This document shows, piece by piece, positions 17,525 to 25,745 of a stretch of DNA of 64,000 bases. Made by a program: the position numbers and the translations under genes. Source of the DNA: Microcella sp. (GTDB lineage: Bacteria > Actinomycetota > Actinomycetes > Actinomycetales > Microbacteriaceae); assembly GCF_019739195.1 (NCBI RefSeq), contig NZ_JAHHDS010000003.1:62001-126000 (forward strand). The letters run 5' to 3'. Within the stretch, counting starts at the first letter, position 1. The number at the start of each line of letters is the position of its first letter. The notes under the pieces were generated by a model. The model searched no databases, was not told where the DNA came from, and was given only the letters and a program-made list of their open reading frames with translations.

Positions 17525-18410
17525 CACTGCCGTCAAGGCCTCGAACGCCGTCAGTCACAAGAAGGCGCTCGCCGTCTTCCTCATCCCCTTCGGGTCGCTG
17601 TTCGTGCTCTTCTACCTCGTGCCGATCCTGTACGCGATCTATCAGTCGCTGCTGACGGTCGAGCGCGAGGGCACCTTCGGCCCGGCGGTGCAGGTCTTCG
17701 GCGGGTTGACCCAGTACATTGCGGTGTTCCAGAACGAGCCGTTCTGGGCATCCATCGGTCGAGTGCTGCTCTTCGGGGTCGTGCAGGTGCCTGTGATGCT
17801 CGGCGTCGCGCTGCTCCTGGCCCTGCTACTTGACTCGCCTCTCGTGCGGGGCACCAAGTTCTTCCGCCTCGCGTTCTTCGCGCCCTACGCCGTGCCGAGC
17901 GTCATCGCGGCGATCATGTGGGGCTTCCTCTACTCACCCAACCTGTCGCCCTTCACGGCGGTGACGTCGACCGTCGACTTCCTGTCGGCTGAGACGGTGC
18001 TGTGGTCGATCGCCAACGTCGTCACGTGGGTGTATGTCGGCTACAACATGCTCATCATCTACTCAGCCCTGCTCTCGATACCTCAAGAGATCTACGAGGC
18101 GGCTCGACTCGACGGCGCGGGCCAGTTCCGCATCGCGTTCTCGATCAAGATCCCCCTCGTGGTGCCCGCTCTCGTGCTCACGGGCATCTTCTCGATCATC
18201 GGCACGCTGCAGCTGCTCGCCGAGCCGCAGGTGTTCCAGAGCTTCTCGAACGCCGTCACGAGCACCTTCACCCCCAACCTCACGATCTACTCCACCGCGT
18301 CGGTGCCGAACATCAGCCTCGCCGCCGCCATGTCGGTCGTGCTCGCACTGGCGACCTTCGTGCTCTCGTTCACCGTGCTCAAGCTCACGCAGCGGAGGAC
18401 CACATCATGA
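17514..18410 (+). CDS. Sugar ABC transporter permease, MalF/UgpA type
   Basis: A 298-residue inner-membrane subunit with about six hydrophobic helices. The EAA loop that docks the ATPase is visible as YEAARLDGAGQFRIAFSIKIPLV near residues 195-217. The GTG start has GAGAGGAG just upstream and overlaps the beta-galactosidase stop by 11 bases. Its own stop overlaps the next permease as ATGA. With the second permease and the lipoprotein downstream it forms a CUT1-type oligosaccharide importer. No ATP-binding subunit is encoded here, so a shared MsiK-like ATPase is expected elsewhere. Confidence 0.93.
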   Translation: MARDTAVKASNAVSHKKALAVFLIPFGSLFVLFYLVPILYAIYQSLLTVEREGTFGPAVQVFGGLTQYIAVFQNEPFWASIGRVLLFGVVQVPVMLGVALLLALLLDSPLVRGTKFFRLAFFAPYAVPSVIAAIMWGFLYSPNLSPFTAVTSTVDFLSAETVLWSIANVVTWVYVGYNMLIIYSALLSIPQEIYEAARLDGAGQFRIAFSIKIPLVVPALVLTGIFSIIGTLQLLAEPQVFQSFSNAVTSTFTPNLTIYSTASVPNISLAAAMSVVLALATFVLSFTVLKLTQRRTTS

Positions 18411-19315
18411 CCGAATCGACTGACACCCGCACGCTGCGCACGCAGGGCGCGAAGAAGCCCGCTCGCGACGGCGGCATCCGCGAGAGCGCGGTGTCGCGCA
18501 CGGTCGCCATGGCGGTCATGATCGTGGCCACGCTGTACTTCTTGACGCCGCTCTGGTGGCTGCTCGTGGCCTCGACCAAGACCCGCAGCGACTTCACCAC
18601 GACGAACCCGCTCTGGTTCGCCGACTTCGCTCTGTTCGACAACATCGCGGCGCTCGTGACCTACCGTGACGGAGTCTTCCTGCAGTGGCTCGCCAACAGT
18701 GCGCTCTACGCGGGAGTCGGAGCACTGCTGGCTACGCTCTTCGCCGCGATGGCCGGTTACGCGATCGCGAAGTACACCTTCCGTGGTCGCGAGACGCTCT
18801 TCAACGTCATCCTCGGCGGCGTGCTCGTGCCCGCCACTGCGCTCGCCCTGCCGCTCTTCCTGCTCTTCAGTCAGGCCGGTGCGACGAACACCATCTGGGC
18901 CGTGCTGCTGCCGAGCCTGGTCAGCCCCTTCGGCGTGTACCTCTCGCGCATCTATGCGGCCGCGAGCGTGCCCGACGAGATCATCGAGGCAGCACGCATC
19001 GACGGCGCCGGCGAGGTGCGCACCTTCTTCACCGTCGCGACGCGCCTCATGGCACCTGCGCTCGTCACGATCTTCCTCTTCCAGTTCGTGGCGATCTGGA
19101 ACAATTTCTTCTTGCCGCTCATCATGCTGCGCGACGAGAACTTGTTCCCTGTCACGCTCGGCCTCTACGTCTGGAACACGCAGGTCAGCCAGATTCCCGA
19201 CATCCGCGCGCTCGTCGTCATCGGGTCGCTGCTGTCGATCATCCCCCTCATCGTCACCTTCCTCGCGCTGCAGCGGTTCTGGCAGTCGGGGTTGGCGAAC
19301 GGCGGTCTCAAGTGA
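18407..19315 (+). CDS. Sugar ABC transporter permease, MalG/UgpE type
   Basis: A 302-residue partner permease with a short hydrophilic N-terminus and six hydrophobic segments. The EAA loop reads IEAARIDGAGEVRTFFTVATRLM. The ATG at 18407 sits in an ATGA overlap with the preceding stop and has AGCGGAGG upstream, so translation is coupled and subunit stoichiometry kept equal. It is followed by a 77-base spacer containing a stable hairpin before the binding-protein gene. Confidence 0.93.
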   Translation: MTESTDTRTLRTQGAKKPARDGGIRESAVSRTVAMAVMIVATLYFLTPLWWLLVASTKTRSDFTTTNPLWFADFALFDNIAALVTYRDGVFLQWLANSALYAGVGALLATLFAAMAGYAIAKYTFRGRETLFNVILGGVLVPATALALPLFLLFSQAGATNTIWAVLLPSLVSPFGVYLSRIYAAASVPDEIIEAARIDGAGEVRTFFTVATRLMAPALVTIFLFQFVAIWNNFFLPLIMLRDENLFPVTLGLYVWNTQVSQIPDIRALVVIGSLLSIIPLIVTFLALQRFWQSGLANGGLK

Positions 19316-19329
19316 GCCGCCGGCAGGCC

Positions 19330-19350
19330 CTCGACCGCAGCGCGGTCGAG
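19330..19350 (+). repeat. Intercistronic hairpin between permease and binding-protein genes
   Basis: CTCGACCGC and GCGGTCGAG form a perfect nine-base stem with a three-base loop. No T-run follows, so it is unlikely to terminate transcription. Its position, just upstream of the ribosome binding site of the lipoprotein gene, fits an RNA-stability element that raises binding-protein expression over the permeases. Confidence 0.55.
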
Positions 19351-19392
19351 CGGAGCACCACCACCAGCACCACCAACCGAAAGGAACACAGC

Positions 19393-20721
19393 ATGGCGAT
19401 CACGCGATTCGCGCGTGCGGGGGCCGTTGCGGCCATCTCCGCGCTCGCACTCACGGCCTGCGCGACCGGCGGCACCGACGCCCCCGGCGCGAGCGGCGAC
19501 TGCGCTCCCTCTGACGGACCGGTCACCCTGACCTTCACGAGCTGGCTGCCCGGCGTCGAAGAGGCCGTGGCGATTTGGAACGACGAGAACCCCGACATTC
19601 AGGTCGAGGTGCAGACCGGCCCCAACGGCAACGGCGGCACCTACCAGAACTTCTTCAACCAGCTCGCGGCCGGCAACGCGCCCGACCTGGGTCAGATCGA
19701 GTTCGACGCGATGCCGAACTTCCGCGTGCAAGACGGGCTCGAGAACATCGCGGCCTGCAAAGGCATCCTCGAAGCAGAAGACCAGTTCGTGGGCTGGACC
19801 TGAAGCCAGGTCACCTTCGGCGAGGAGAACGCGGTCTACGCGATTCCGCAAGACACCGGCCCCATGGCCATGTTCTACCGTGCTGACCTCTTCGAGGCTG
19901 CGGGCATCGCGATTCCGACCACGTGGGAGGAGTACGAGGCAGCAGCCGTGCAGATCCGTGAGCAGGGCGGTTACATCAACAACTTCTCGCAGAGCGACAT
20001 CAACGCCTTCGCAGGCCTGGTGTGGCAGGCAGACGGCCAGTGGTTCTCGAACGACGCCGACGGGTGGACGGTCGACCTGACCGGTGCCGAGACCACTCAG
20101 GTGGCCGAGTACTGGCAGGGCCTGATCGACAACGACCTCGTCGCGGTGTACCCGCCGTGGACCGACGAGTGGAACGCCGCGTACAACTCGAGCGAGCTGT
20201 GGACCTGGGTCTCGGCCGTCTGGGGTGCCAACACCATCGCGAGCGGTGCGCCCGACACGGCCGGCAACTGGGCAGTCGCCCCGATGCCGCAGTGGGAGGC
20301 CGGCGCGAGCGCAGCGGGCAACTGGGGTGGCTCGACCACCGCCGTGCTCAAGGGCTCTGACCACCCGTACGAGGCCGCGCAGTTCGCTCTGTGGCTGAAC
20401 ACCGATGCTGACGCGCTCACGGCGATGAACCGCACGGCGAACATCTACCCCGCCACGATCGAGGGCGCCAACCTGCCCGCGTTCTCGGAGGGTGTGGAGT
20501 TCTACGGCGGTCAGAACATCTACGAGGTGTTCGCCGAGGCCGGCAACAACGTCAACCCCGACTTCACGTGGGGCCCGACGATGACGCAGGTCTACAACGA
20601 TGTCGCCGACGGCTTCTCCGGAGCCGTCTCGGGCAACGGTACGCTCCTGGAAGCCCTGACCGCCGGTCAGGCCTCCACGATCGCAGCCCTCAAGGCGGCC
20701 TCGATTCCCGTCAAGGAGTAG
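19393..20721 (+). pseudogene. Sugar ABC transporter substrate-binding lipoprotein, interrupted by an in-frame TGA
   Basis: The frame encodes a 442-residue CUT1 solute-binding protein. A lipoprotein signal peptide has its lipobox Cys at residue 23 (ALTAC). The body follows: LTFTSWLPG, the binding cleft, and a C-terminal AQFALWLN region. At codon 137 (19801-19803) the frame holds TGA between GWT and SQVTFGEE. After it the same frame continues with clear homology (AVYAIPQDTGPMAMFYRADLF). A Trp codon (TGG) is expected there, so one G-to-A change explains the break. As read, only 136 residues would be made and the importer would lack a receptor. Possible explanations are a true nonsense mutation, a base-calling error or stop readthrough. 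The ribosome binding site (AAAGGAA) is good. Confidence 0.85.
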
Positions 20722-20723
20722 GT

Positions 20724-22853
20724 ATCTCGCTTCTCCACCTCCGTGCCGCGGGTGTCAGCTTCGTGCTCGACGCCCGCGGCACGGCCGTGCCACGGCTCGC
20801 GCACTGGGGTCACGACCTCGGATCGGTCGAGCCGCTCATGCTCGAGCAGGTGGCGACCGCACTACCCGCGGTCGCCCCCAGCTCGCCTGATCTGCCACTC
20901 GTGCCGTCGATTCTCGCCGGCCCCGCAGAGGGCTGGAGCGGGTTCCCGGCTCTCATCGCCCACCGCTCGGCCAGCGGGCCCGCCCGCCTGCCGCTGCGCA
21001 TCCGTCGCACCGGGCTGTCACAGCTCGATGAGAGTTCCGTGTCGATCGAGCTGGTCGTGCACGACGACGACGGCCCCTTGCTCACGGTCGGCTGGCACGC
21101 CCGGCTGACGCCCCAGGGCGTGCTCGTCATCGGCCTGGATGCCCGCGCCGAGGCCCCCGAAGGCGTCGAATTGCATCGCCTCGCAGCGACCTTGCCGGTT
21201 CCCGCACGAGCGAGCGACCTGCTCGACTTCACGGGCGTCTGGGCGGGCGAGCGGATGCCGCAGCGGGGTGCCGTGCGCGACGGCTTGCACCTGCGCGACC
21301 AGCGTCGAGGCCGCCCCGGCCACGACGCGCCCTTTCTCACCGTGCTCGGCACGCCCGGCTTCGGCTTCCGCTCCGGCGAAGTGTGGGCGATGCACCACGC
21401 CTGGAGCGGCAACAGCACGACGGGCGTCGAGTCGCTGCCAACGGGCCACCGCCGCCTGCTCGCCACCGAGCTGCTCGACCCGGCCGAGGTCGTGCTGGGT
21501 AAAGGCGAGACCTACACCGCGCCCGAGACCATGCTTGCCTGGTCGAGCGAGGGCCTCGACGGCCTGAGCGACCGCCTGCACCCTTTCGTGCGCGCCCTGA
21601 CTCCCCCGACGCACCGGCCGGTCGTGCTCAACACCTGGGAGGCGGTCTACTTCGACCATGCCCTCGAGTCGCTGCTGCCTCTCGTCGATGCCGCGGCGGA
21701 TCTCGGAATCGAGCGTTTCGTGCTCGACGACGGCTGGTTCACGGGCCGCACCGACGACCGCCGCGCTCTCGGCGACTGGACGGTCGACCCTGAGCGCTGG
21801 CCCTCCGGCCTGCACCCGCTCGCCGACGCGGTTGTCGCCCACGGCATGGAGTTCGGGCTGTGGGTCGAGCCCGAGATGGTGAGCCCCGAGTCGCGGCTCG
21901 CGCGCGAGCATCCCGAGTGGATGCTCGCCGAAACGTCCACGGAGACCGAGACCCACCATCCCCCTACCTGGCGCTTTCAGCACTCCCTCGATCTGACCGT
22001 GCCTGCCGCGCGGGGCCACGTGCTCGAGGCGCTCAGCGCGCTGCTCACCGAGTACCCCATCGCCTTTCTCAAGTGGGACCATAACCGCGATCAGCACGCA
22101 GGCACCGCAGCGGCTCACACTCGAGCCGTCTACGGGCTCATCGACGACCTCACCGCCCGTTTTCCGCACGTCGCCATCGAGAGCTGCGCATCGGGTGGCG
22201 CGCGCGTCGATCTGGGCATGGCGAGCCGCGTGCACCGCTTCTGGACGAGCGACACCAACGACGCTCTCGACCGCCAGCGCATCCAGCGGTACAGCGGGCT
22301 GCTCATGCCGCCCGAGATGATGGGCGGCCACGTCGGCGCCCCGCGCGCCCACATCACGGGTCGCACGCACGACCTTTCGTTCCGGCTCGCCACGGCGATT
22401 TTCGGCAGCGCGGGCATCGAGTGGAACATCACGACGGCCGATGCCGCCCAGCTCGACGCGCTGCGCGAGTGGGTCGCGACCGTCAAGCTGCTGCGCCCGC
22501 TGCTGATCTCGGGTCGCACGGTGCGCACCGACGAAGCAGTCGACGACCGCTACGTGCACGGACTTGTCGCCCCAGACGACGCTGAGGCCTTGATCGCCCT
22601 CGTGACCCTCGCGACGGCGCCGGTGTCGGTGCCCCCGCCCCTGCGGTTTCCTGGGCTCGACCCCGACCGTCGCTATCGCATCGAACCACTCGCGGTCGGC
22701 GGGGCGCCGCGCACGGTGCAGGATTCTCCCCCCGCGTGGCTCGCCGAGGGCGGCATCACGATCACGGGCCGCCTGCTTGCCGATCTCGGGCTGCCCGTGC
22801 CACTGCTCGCGCCCGAGCAGGCCCTGCTGCTGCGCGCGATCGCGGTCGACTAG
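20724..22853 (+). CDS. Alpha-galactosidase, glycoside hydrolase family 36
   Basis: About 709 residues, the normal GH36 length. The N-terminal beta-supersandwich begins LLHLRAAGVSFVLDARG. The catalytic barrel has the nucleophile D452 in FLKWDHNRD and the acid/base D510 in WTSDTND, preceded by SCASGGARVDLG. It removes alpha-1,6-galactose from melibiose, raffinose and related sugars. The start is unusual: no ATG, GTG or TTG lies where the N-terminus should begin. The best-placed codon is ATC at 20724, five bases after AAGGAG. The next usable codon, GTG at 20763, would remove thirteen residues including the first strand. It follows the binding-protein stop by two bases. Confidence 0.9.
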   Translation: MSLLHLRAAGVSFVLDARGTAVPRLAHWGHDLGSVEPLMLEQVATALPAVAPSSPDLPLVPSILAGPAEGWSGFPALIAHRSASGPARLPLRIRRTGLSQLDESSVSIELVVHDDDGPLLTVGWHARLTPQGVLVIGLDARAEAPEGVELHRLAATLPVPARASDLLDFTGVWAGERMPQRGAVRDGLHLRDQRRGRPGHDAPFLTVLGTPGFGFRSGEVWAMHHAWSGNSTTGVESLPTGHRRLLATELLDPAEVVLGKGETYTAPETMLAWSSEGLDGLSDRLHPFVRALTPPTHRPVVLNTWEAVYFDHALESLLPLVDAAADLGIERFVLDDGWFTGRTDDRRALGDWTVDPERWPSGLHPLADAVVAHGMEFGLWVEPEMVSPESRLAREHPEWMLAETSTETETHHPPTWRFQHSLDLTVPAARGHVLEALSALLTEYPIAFLKWDHNRDQHAGTAAAHTRAVYGLIDDLTARFPHVAIESCASGGARVDLGMASRVHRFWTSDTNDALDRQRIQRYSGLLMPPEMMGGHVGAPRAHITGRTHDLSFRLATAIFGSAGIEWNITTADAAQLDALREWVATVKLLRPLLISGRTVRTDEAVDDRYVHGLVAPDDAEALIALVTLATAPVSVPPPLRFPGLDPDRRYRIEPLAVGGAPRTVQDSPPAWLAEGGITITGRLLADLGLPVPLLAPEQALLLRAIAVD

Positions 22854-23650
22854 GTCTGCAACGAGTAGAGAGCCACGGCGCTCGCGGCCGCGACGTTGAG
22901 CGAGTCGACGCCGTGCGCCATGGGGATGGTGACGACGACGTCGGCCGCGTCGAGCGCAGCCCGACTCAGCCCGTCGCCCTCCGCACCGACGACGATCGCG
23001 ACGCGCTCGGGTGCCGTCGCCGCGAAGTCGCGCAGTCCGACGGCGTCATCAGCAAGGGCCAGCGCGGCGATCGTGAACCCAGCCTCGTGCAGCACCGGCA
23101 CGGCCTCGTCCCATTCCGGCAGCCGCGTCCAGGGCACCTGCAGCACGGTGCCCATCGACACGCGCACGCTGCGGCGGTAGAGCGGGTCGGCGCAGCGCGG
23201 CGTGACGAGCACGGCATCCGCGCCGAGGCCCGCCACCGAGCGGAAGATCGCGCCGACGTTAGTGTGATCCATGACGTCTTCGACGATGACCACCAGCCGA
23301 GCATCCCGCAGCAGCGTCGTCAGGTCGAGCGGCTCGGGGCGGTGCATGCTCGCGAGGGCCCCACGGTGCAGGTGGAACCCCGTGAGCTCTTCGAGCAACC
23401 CGGGCGCGCCGACGTAAACCGTGACGTCGTGGTCGCCCAGCAGCGCCTGCAGCTCGGGCAGCCAGCGCTCGCTCGTGAGCACCGATCTCGGTCGGTGCCC
23501 AGCCCGCAGCGCGCGGCCGATCACGGTGATCGATTCGGCGATGTACAGGCCGCCCTCGGGTTCGGTGACACGCCTCAGGGCCACATCGGTGAGACGCGCG
23601 TAGTCGGCGAGGGCGGGTTCGTCGAGCGTCGTGATGTGCACGATGTGCAT
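22850..23650 (-). CDS. SpoU/TrmH family RNA 2'-O-methyltransferase
   Basis: A 266-residue SPOUT methyltransferase that would methylate a ribose 2'-OH in rRNA or tRNA using S-adenosylmethionine. An N-terminal substrate-binding domain (about 1-100) precedes the trefoil-knot catalytic domain. The knot motifs are VVIVEDVMDHTNVGAIFRS (Asn-Val-Gly core), AIVVGAEGDGLS and IPMAHGVDSLNVAAASAVALY. I chose the ATG at 23650, which gives a standard N-terminus; the frame is open further upstream. The 3' end shares CTAG with the convergent alpha-galactosidase stop. The exact RNA target is not deducible. Confidence 0.92.
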   Translation of the reverse strand: MHIVHITTLDEPALADYARLTDVALRRVTEPEGGLYIAESITVIGRALRAGHRPRSVLTSERWLPELQALLGDHDVTVYVGAPGLLEELTGFHLHRGALASMHRPEPLDLTTLLRDARLVVIVEDVMDHTNVGAIFRSVAGLGADAVLVTPRCADPLYRRSVRVSMGTVLQVPWTRLPEWDEAVPVLHEAGFTIAALALADDAVGLRDFAATAPERVAIVVGAEGDGLSRAALDAADVVVTIPMAHGVDSLNVAAASAVALYSLQT

Positions 23651-23701
23651 GGATGCCCGCTCTCTGCTCGGTGGCCACCAGTCGCCCTGCCAGCCTCCGG
23701 A

Positions 23702-23707
23702 AACATA
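23702..23707 (-). promoter_or_regulatory. -10 box for the SpoU methyltransferase gene
   Basis: TATGTT on the minus strand lies about 52 bases before the ATG at 23650, which implies a leader of about 45 bases. A clear -35 is not seen. Confidence 0.35.
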
Positions 23708-23725
23708 TCCGAAACCAGAGCGTTC

Positions 23726-23731
23726 TAGTCT
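23726..23731 (+). promoter_or_regulatory. -10 box for the sirtuin gene
   Basis: TAGTCT lies 23 bases before the ATG at 23755. The short leader contains CGGAGG as ribosome binding site, so this transcript is not leaderless. Confidence 0.45.
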
Positions 23732-23754
23732 GCGAGTGAACCACCGGAGGCCCC

Positions 23755-24606
23755 ATGTCGATCGCCGCACCGCTCGTCGAGCTCGATGCGGCTGCGCGCG
23801 CCGTCGTCGAGCAGGCGATCGAGCTGCTGCGCGGGCGACGCATCGCCGTGCTGACCGGGGCCGGGGTGAGCACCGACTCTGGTATTCCCGACTACCGCGG
23901 TGCGGGCGCCCCCGTGCGCACGCCCATGACCTACAGCCAGTTTCTCTCTGACGAGCCGTACCGCAAGCGCTACTGGGCGGGCAGCCACCTCGGGTGGGCG
24001 CGCTTCGCCGCCGCCGGCCCGAACGCCGGCCACCGCACGCTTGCAGATCTCGAGCTCGGCGGCATCGTCAGCGGAGTGGTCACCCAGAACGTCGACGGCC
24101 TGCACGTGCGCGCCGGCAGCCGGCGCGTCGTCGACCTGCACGGCAGCATGGACCGCGTCACGTGCCTGCACTGCGGCCAGACCTTCGACCGCGGCGCCGT
24201 CGCCGAGCGCATCGCCCGCCTCAACCCCTGGCTGACCGACGCCGACGCGACGATGAATCCGGATGGCGATGCCGAGGTCGCCGACATCTCACGCTTCTCG
24301 GTGCCCGAGTGCTCGGTCTGCGGCGGAACCCTCAAGCCCGACATCGTCTTCTTCGGCGAGTTCGTGCCGCCCGTGAAGTTCGAAGAGGCCCGTGGCATCG
24401 TGGCCCGCTCCGATGCGCTGCTCGTGCTCGGGTCATCGCTCGTGGTGAACTCGGGCATCCGTCTGGTCGGCCAGGCCGCGAAGAAGCGCATTCCGACCGT
24501 CATCGTCAACCGCGGCGAGACGAAGGCCGACAGCCGTGCGGCCCTTAAGATTGATGCGGGCACCACCGAGACGCTCGCCGCGCTGAGCGAGGCTCTGTTG
24601 CCCTAG
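23755..24606 (+). CDS. Sir2-family NAD-dependent protein deacylase
   Basis: A 283-residue sirtuin that removes acyl groups from lysines using NAD+. The NAD motif GAGVSTDSGIPDYRG appears near residues 35-50, TQNVDGLH near 110, and the catalytic His in DLHGSMDRVTC. The zinc ribbon has two Cys pairs (CLHCG, and CSVCG about 45 residues later). GSSLVVNSG and IVNRGET complete the Rossmann part. The insert between the Cys pairs is longer than in CobB and is typical of one actinobacterial/proteobacterial class. The GGAGG ribosome binding site is strong. Confidence 0.94.
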   Translation: MSIAAPLVELDAAARAVVEQAIELLRGRRIAVLTGAGVSTDSGIPDYRGAGAPVRTPMTYSQFLSDEPYRKRYWAGSHLGWARFAAAGPNAGHRTLADLELGGIVSGVVTQNVDGLHVRAGSRRVVDLHGSMDRVTCLHCGQTFDRGAVAERIARLNPWLTDADATMNPDGDAEVADISRFSVPECSVCGGTLKPDIVFFGEFVPPVKFEEARGIVARSDALLVLGSSLVVNSGIRLVGQAAKKRIPTVIVNRGETKADSRAALKIDAGTTETLAALSEALLP

Positions 24607-24641
24607 CCGGCCTCTTGCCTTAGAAGCGCACGCCGGCGCGA

Positions 24642-24998
24642 CTACTCGGCAGCCGCCGGCTTCACGTGCGCGCGGACATTCGGGAACCAACTAAGGGTGA
24701 TCACGACAACCCCTAGTACCGCCGAAGCGATTGAATCCCAGGCCAGCCCACCGAGCAGGTCGGCGACCGCCCACAGACCAAGCACCGTTGTCACAATCAG
24801 GGCCCAGGACACCGGACGGATCAACCAATAGACGGCCAGGCCATGGACTCCTACGAGGAATAGCCCGCTTCCCACCACTACGGCGATCTCAGGCGCTGTT
24901 GACGCTCCAACGAGGAACAGTCGTAACGCCAGAATGAGAGCGATACCTGCGAGGCAGACCACGATGGCGAGAACAGTGATTGGCCAACTTTTCGTCAT
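24642..24998 (-). CDS. Hypothetical four-helix membrane protein
   Basis: A 118-residue protein made almost entirely of four hydrophobic helices (ITVLAIVVCLAGIALILALRLF; a second ending in AVYWLI; SWALIVTTVLGLWAVADLL; a fourth ending in LSWF), with a short Ala-rich tail. I do not recognise a family. The ATG at 24998 (MTKSWPI) starts just before the first helix; the frame is open upstream but reads as Arg-rich non-protein-like sequence. Codon use is less GC-biased than that of neighbours, and the surrounding 400 bases also look lower in GC. This may reflect recent acquisition or weak selection. Confidence 0.65.
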   Translation of the reverse strand: MTKSWPITVLAIVVCLAGIALILALRLFLVGASTAPEIAVVVGSGLFLVGVHGLAVYWLIRPVSWALIVTTVLGLWAVADLLGGLAWDSIASAVLGVVVITLSWFPNVRAHVKPAAAE

Positions 24999-25115
24999 GT
25001 GGTTCTCTGCACTGCCTCTCGACGGACGCCGCAACCGGATGTACGTAGGCAGGGTCGATCTTAGGCGGGGCCCGCGCCCCCTTAGGGTTGGAAAGTTGAT
25101 CGAAAGGGAATCCTC

Positions 25116-25745
25116 ATGACGGTGTTCGCACTCGTGCGCCACGGCGAGACTGACTGGAACCGCGAACGGCGCATCCAGGGTTCGACCGACATTCCCCTCA
25201 ACGACACAGGGCGCGACCAGGCCCGTGCGACCGGCGCGCTGCTAGCCAGCCGACGCTGGAACGCGCTTGTCGCGTCACCGCTCTCGCGTGCCGCCGAGAC
25301 CGCGCGTCTGATCGGCGCGCATGTCGGACTCGCCGAGCCAGAGCTCGAGCCGCGCCTCGTCGAGCGCGACTACGGCGCCGCGGAAGGCCTCACGGGCACG
25401 GAGATCGACGCTCTCTACCCCGATGGCGCCGAGGTTCCCGGGCGCGAGCCCCGCGAGGCCGTCGCCGTGCGCGCCGTCGACGCCCTGCACGATCTCGCGG
25501 CGCGGCACCCCGGTGAGGCCATCATCGTCGTGGCGCACGGCGGCGTGATCCGCAGCGTGCTCGAGTCGGTCGAGCCCGGTCGGCACCGCGGCATGATCAC
25601 GAACGGATCGGTGCACTCGTTCCGTCACGCCGACGGAGCCCTCGAACTCGTCGCCTTCGACGACCCGATCGATGAGCAGTCGATCTTTCCGTTCGCCGAC
25701 GATTTCGAGCAGCAGAACGCGCTCGCTGCCCGCGAAGGCCGCTGA
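25116..25745 (+). CDS. Histidine phosphatase family protein (phosphoglycerate mutase-like)
   Basis: A 209-residue enzyme with the phosphohistidine motif LVRHGETDWN (catalytic His 9) at the N-terminus. The second half of the site is VVAHGGVIRSVL near residue 140, with ASPLSRAAETA in between. The fold covers cofactor-dependent mutases and broad-specificity phosphatases; the small size and lack of mutase-specific loops favour a phosphatase. GAAAGGGA precedes the ATG. It overlaps the next gene by one base (TGATG), indicating a two-gene operon. Confidence 0.88.
   Translation: MTVFALVRHGETDWNRERRIQGSTDIPLNDTGRDQARATGALLASRRWNALVASPLSRAAETARLIGAHVGLAEPELEPRLVERDYGAAEGLTGTEIDALYPDGAEVPGREPREAVAVRAVDALHDLAARHPGEAIIVVAHGGVIRSVLESVEPGRHRGMITNGSVHSFRHADGALELVAFDDPIDEQSIFPFADDFEQQNALAAREGR

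Noticed and set aside
19801-19803. Selenocysteine insertion at the TGA of the binding protein
   Set aside because: The expected residue is Trp, not Cys. The protein class has no redox role, and the following bases show no obvious SECIS-like hairpin. A nonsense mutation or base error is simpler.
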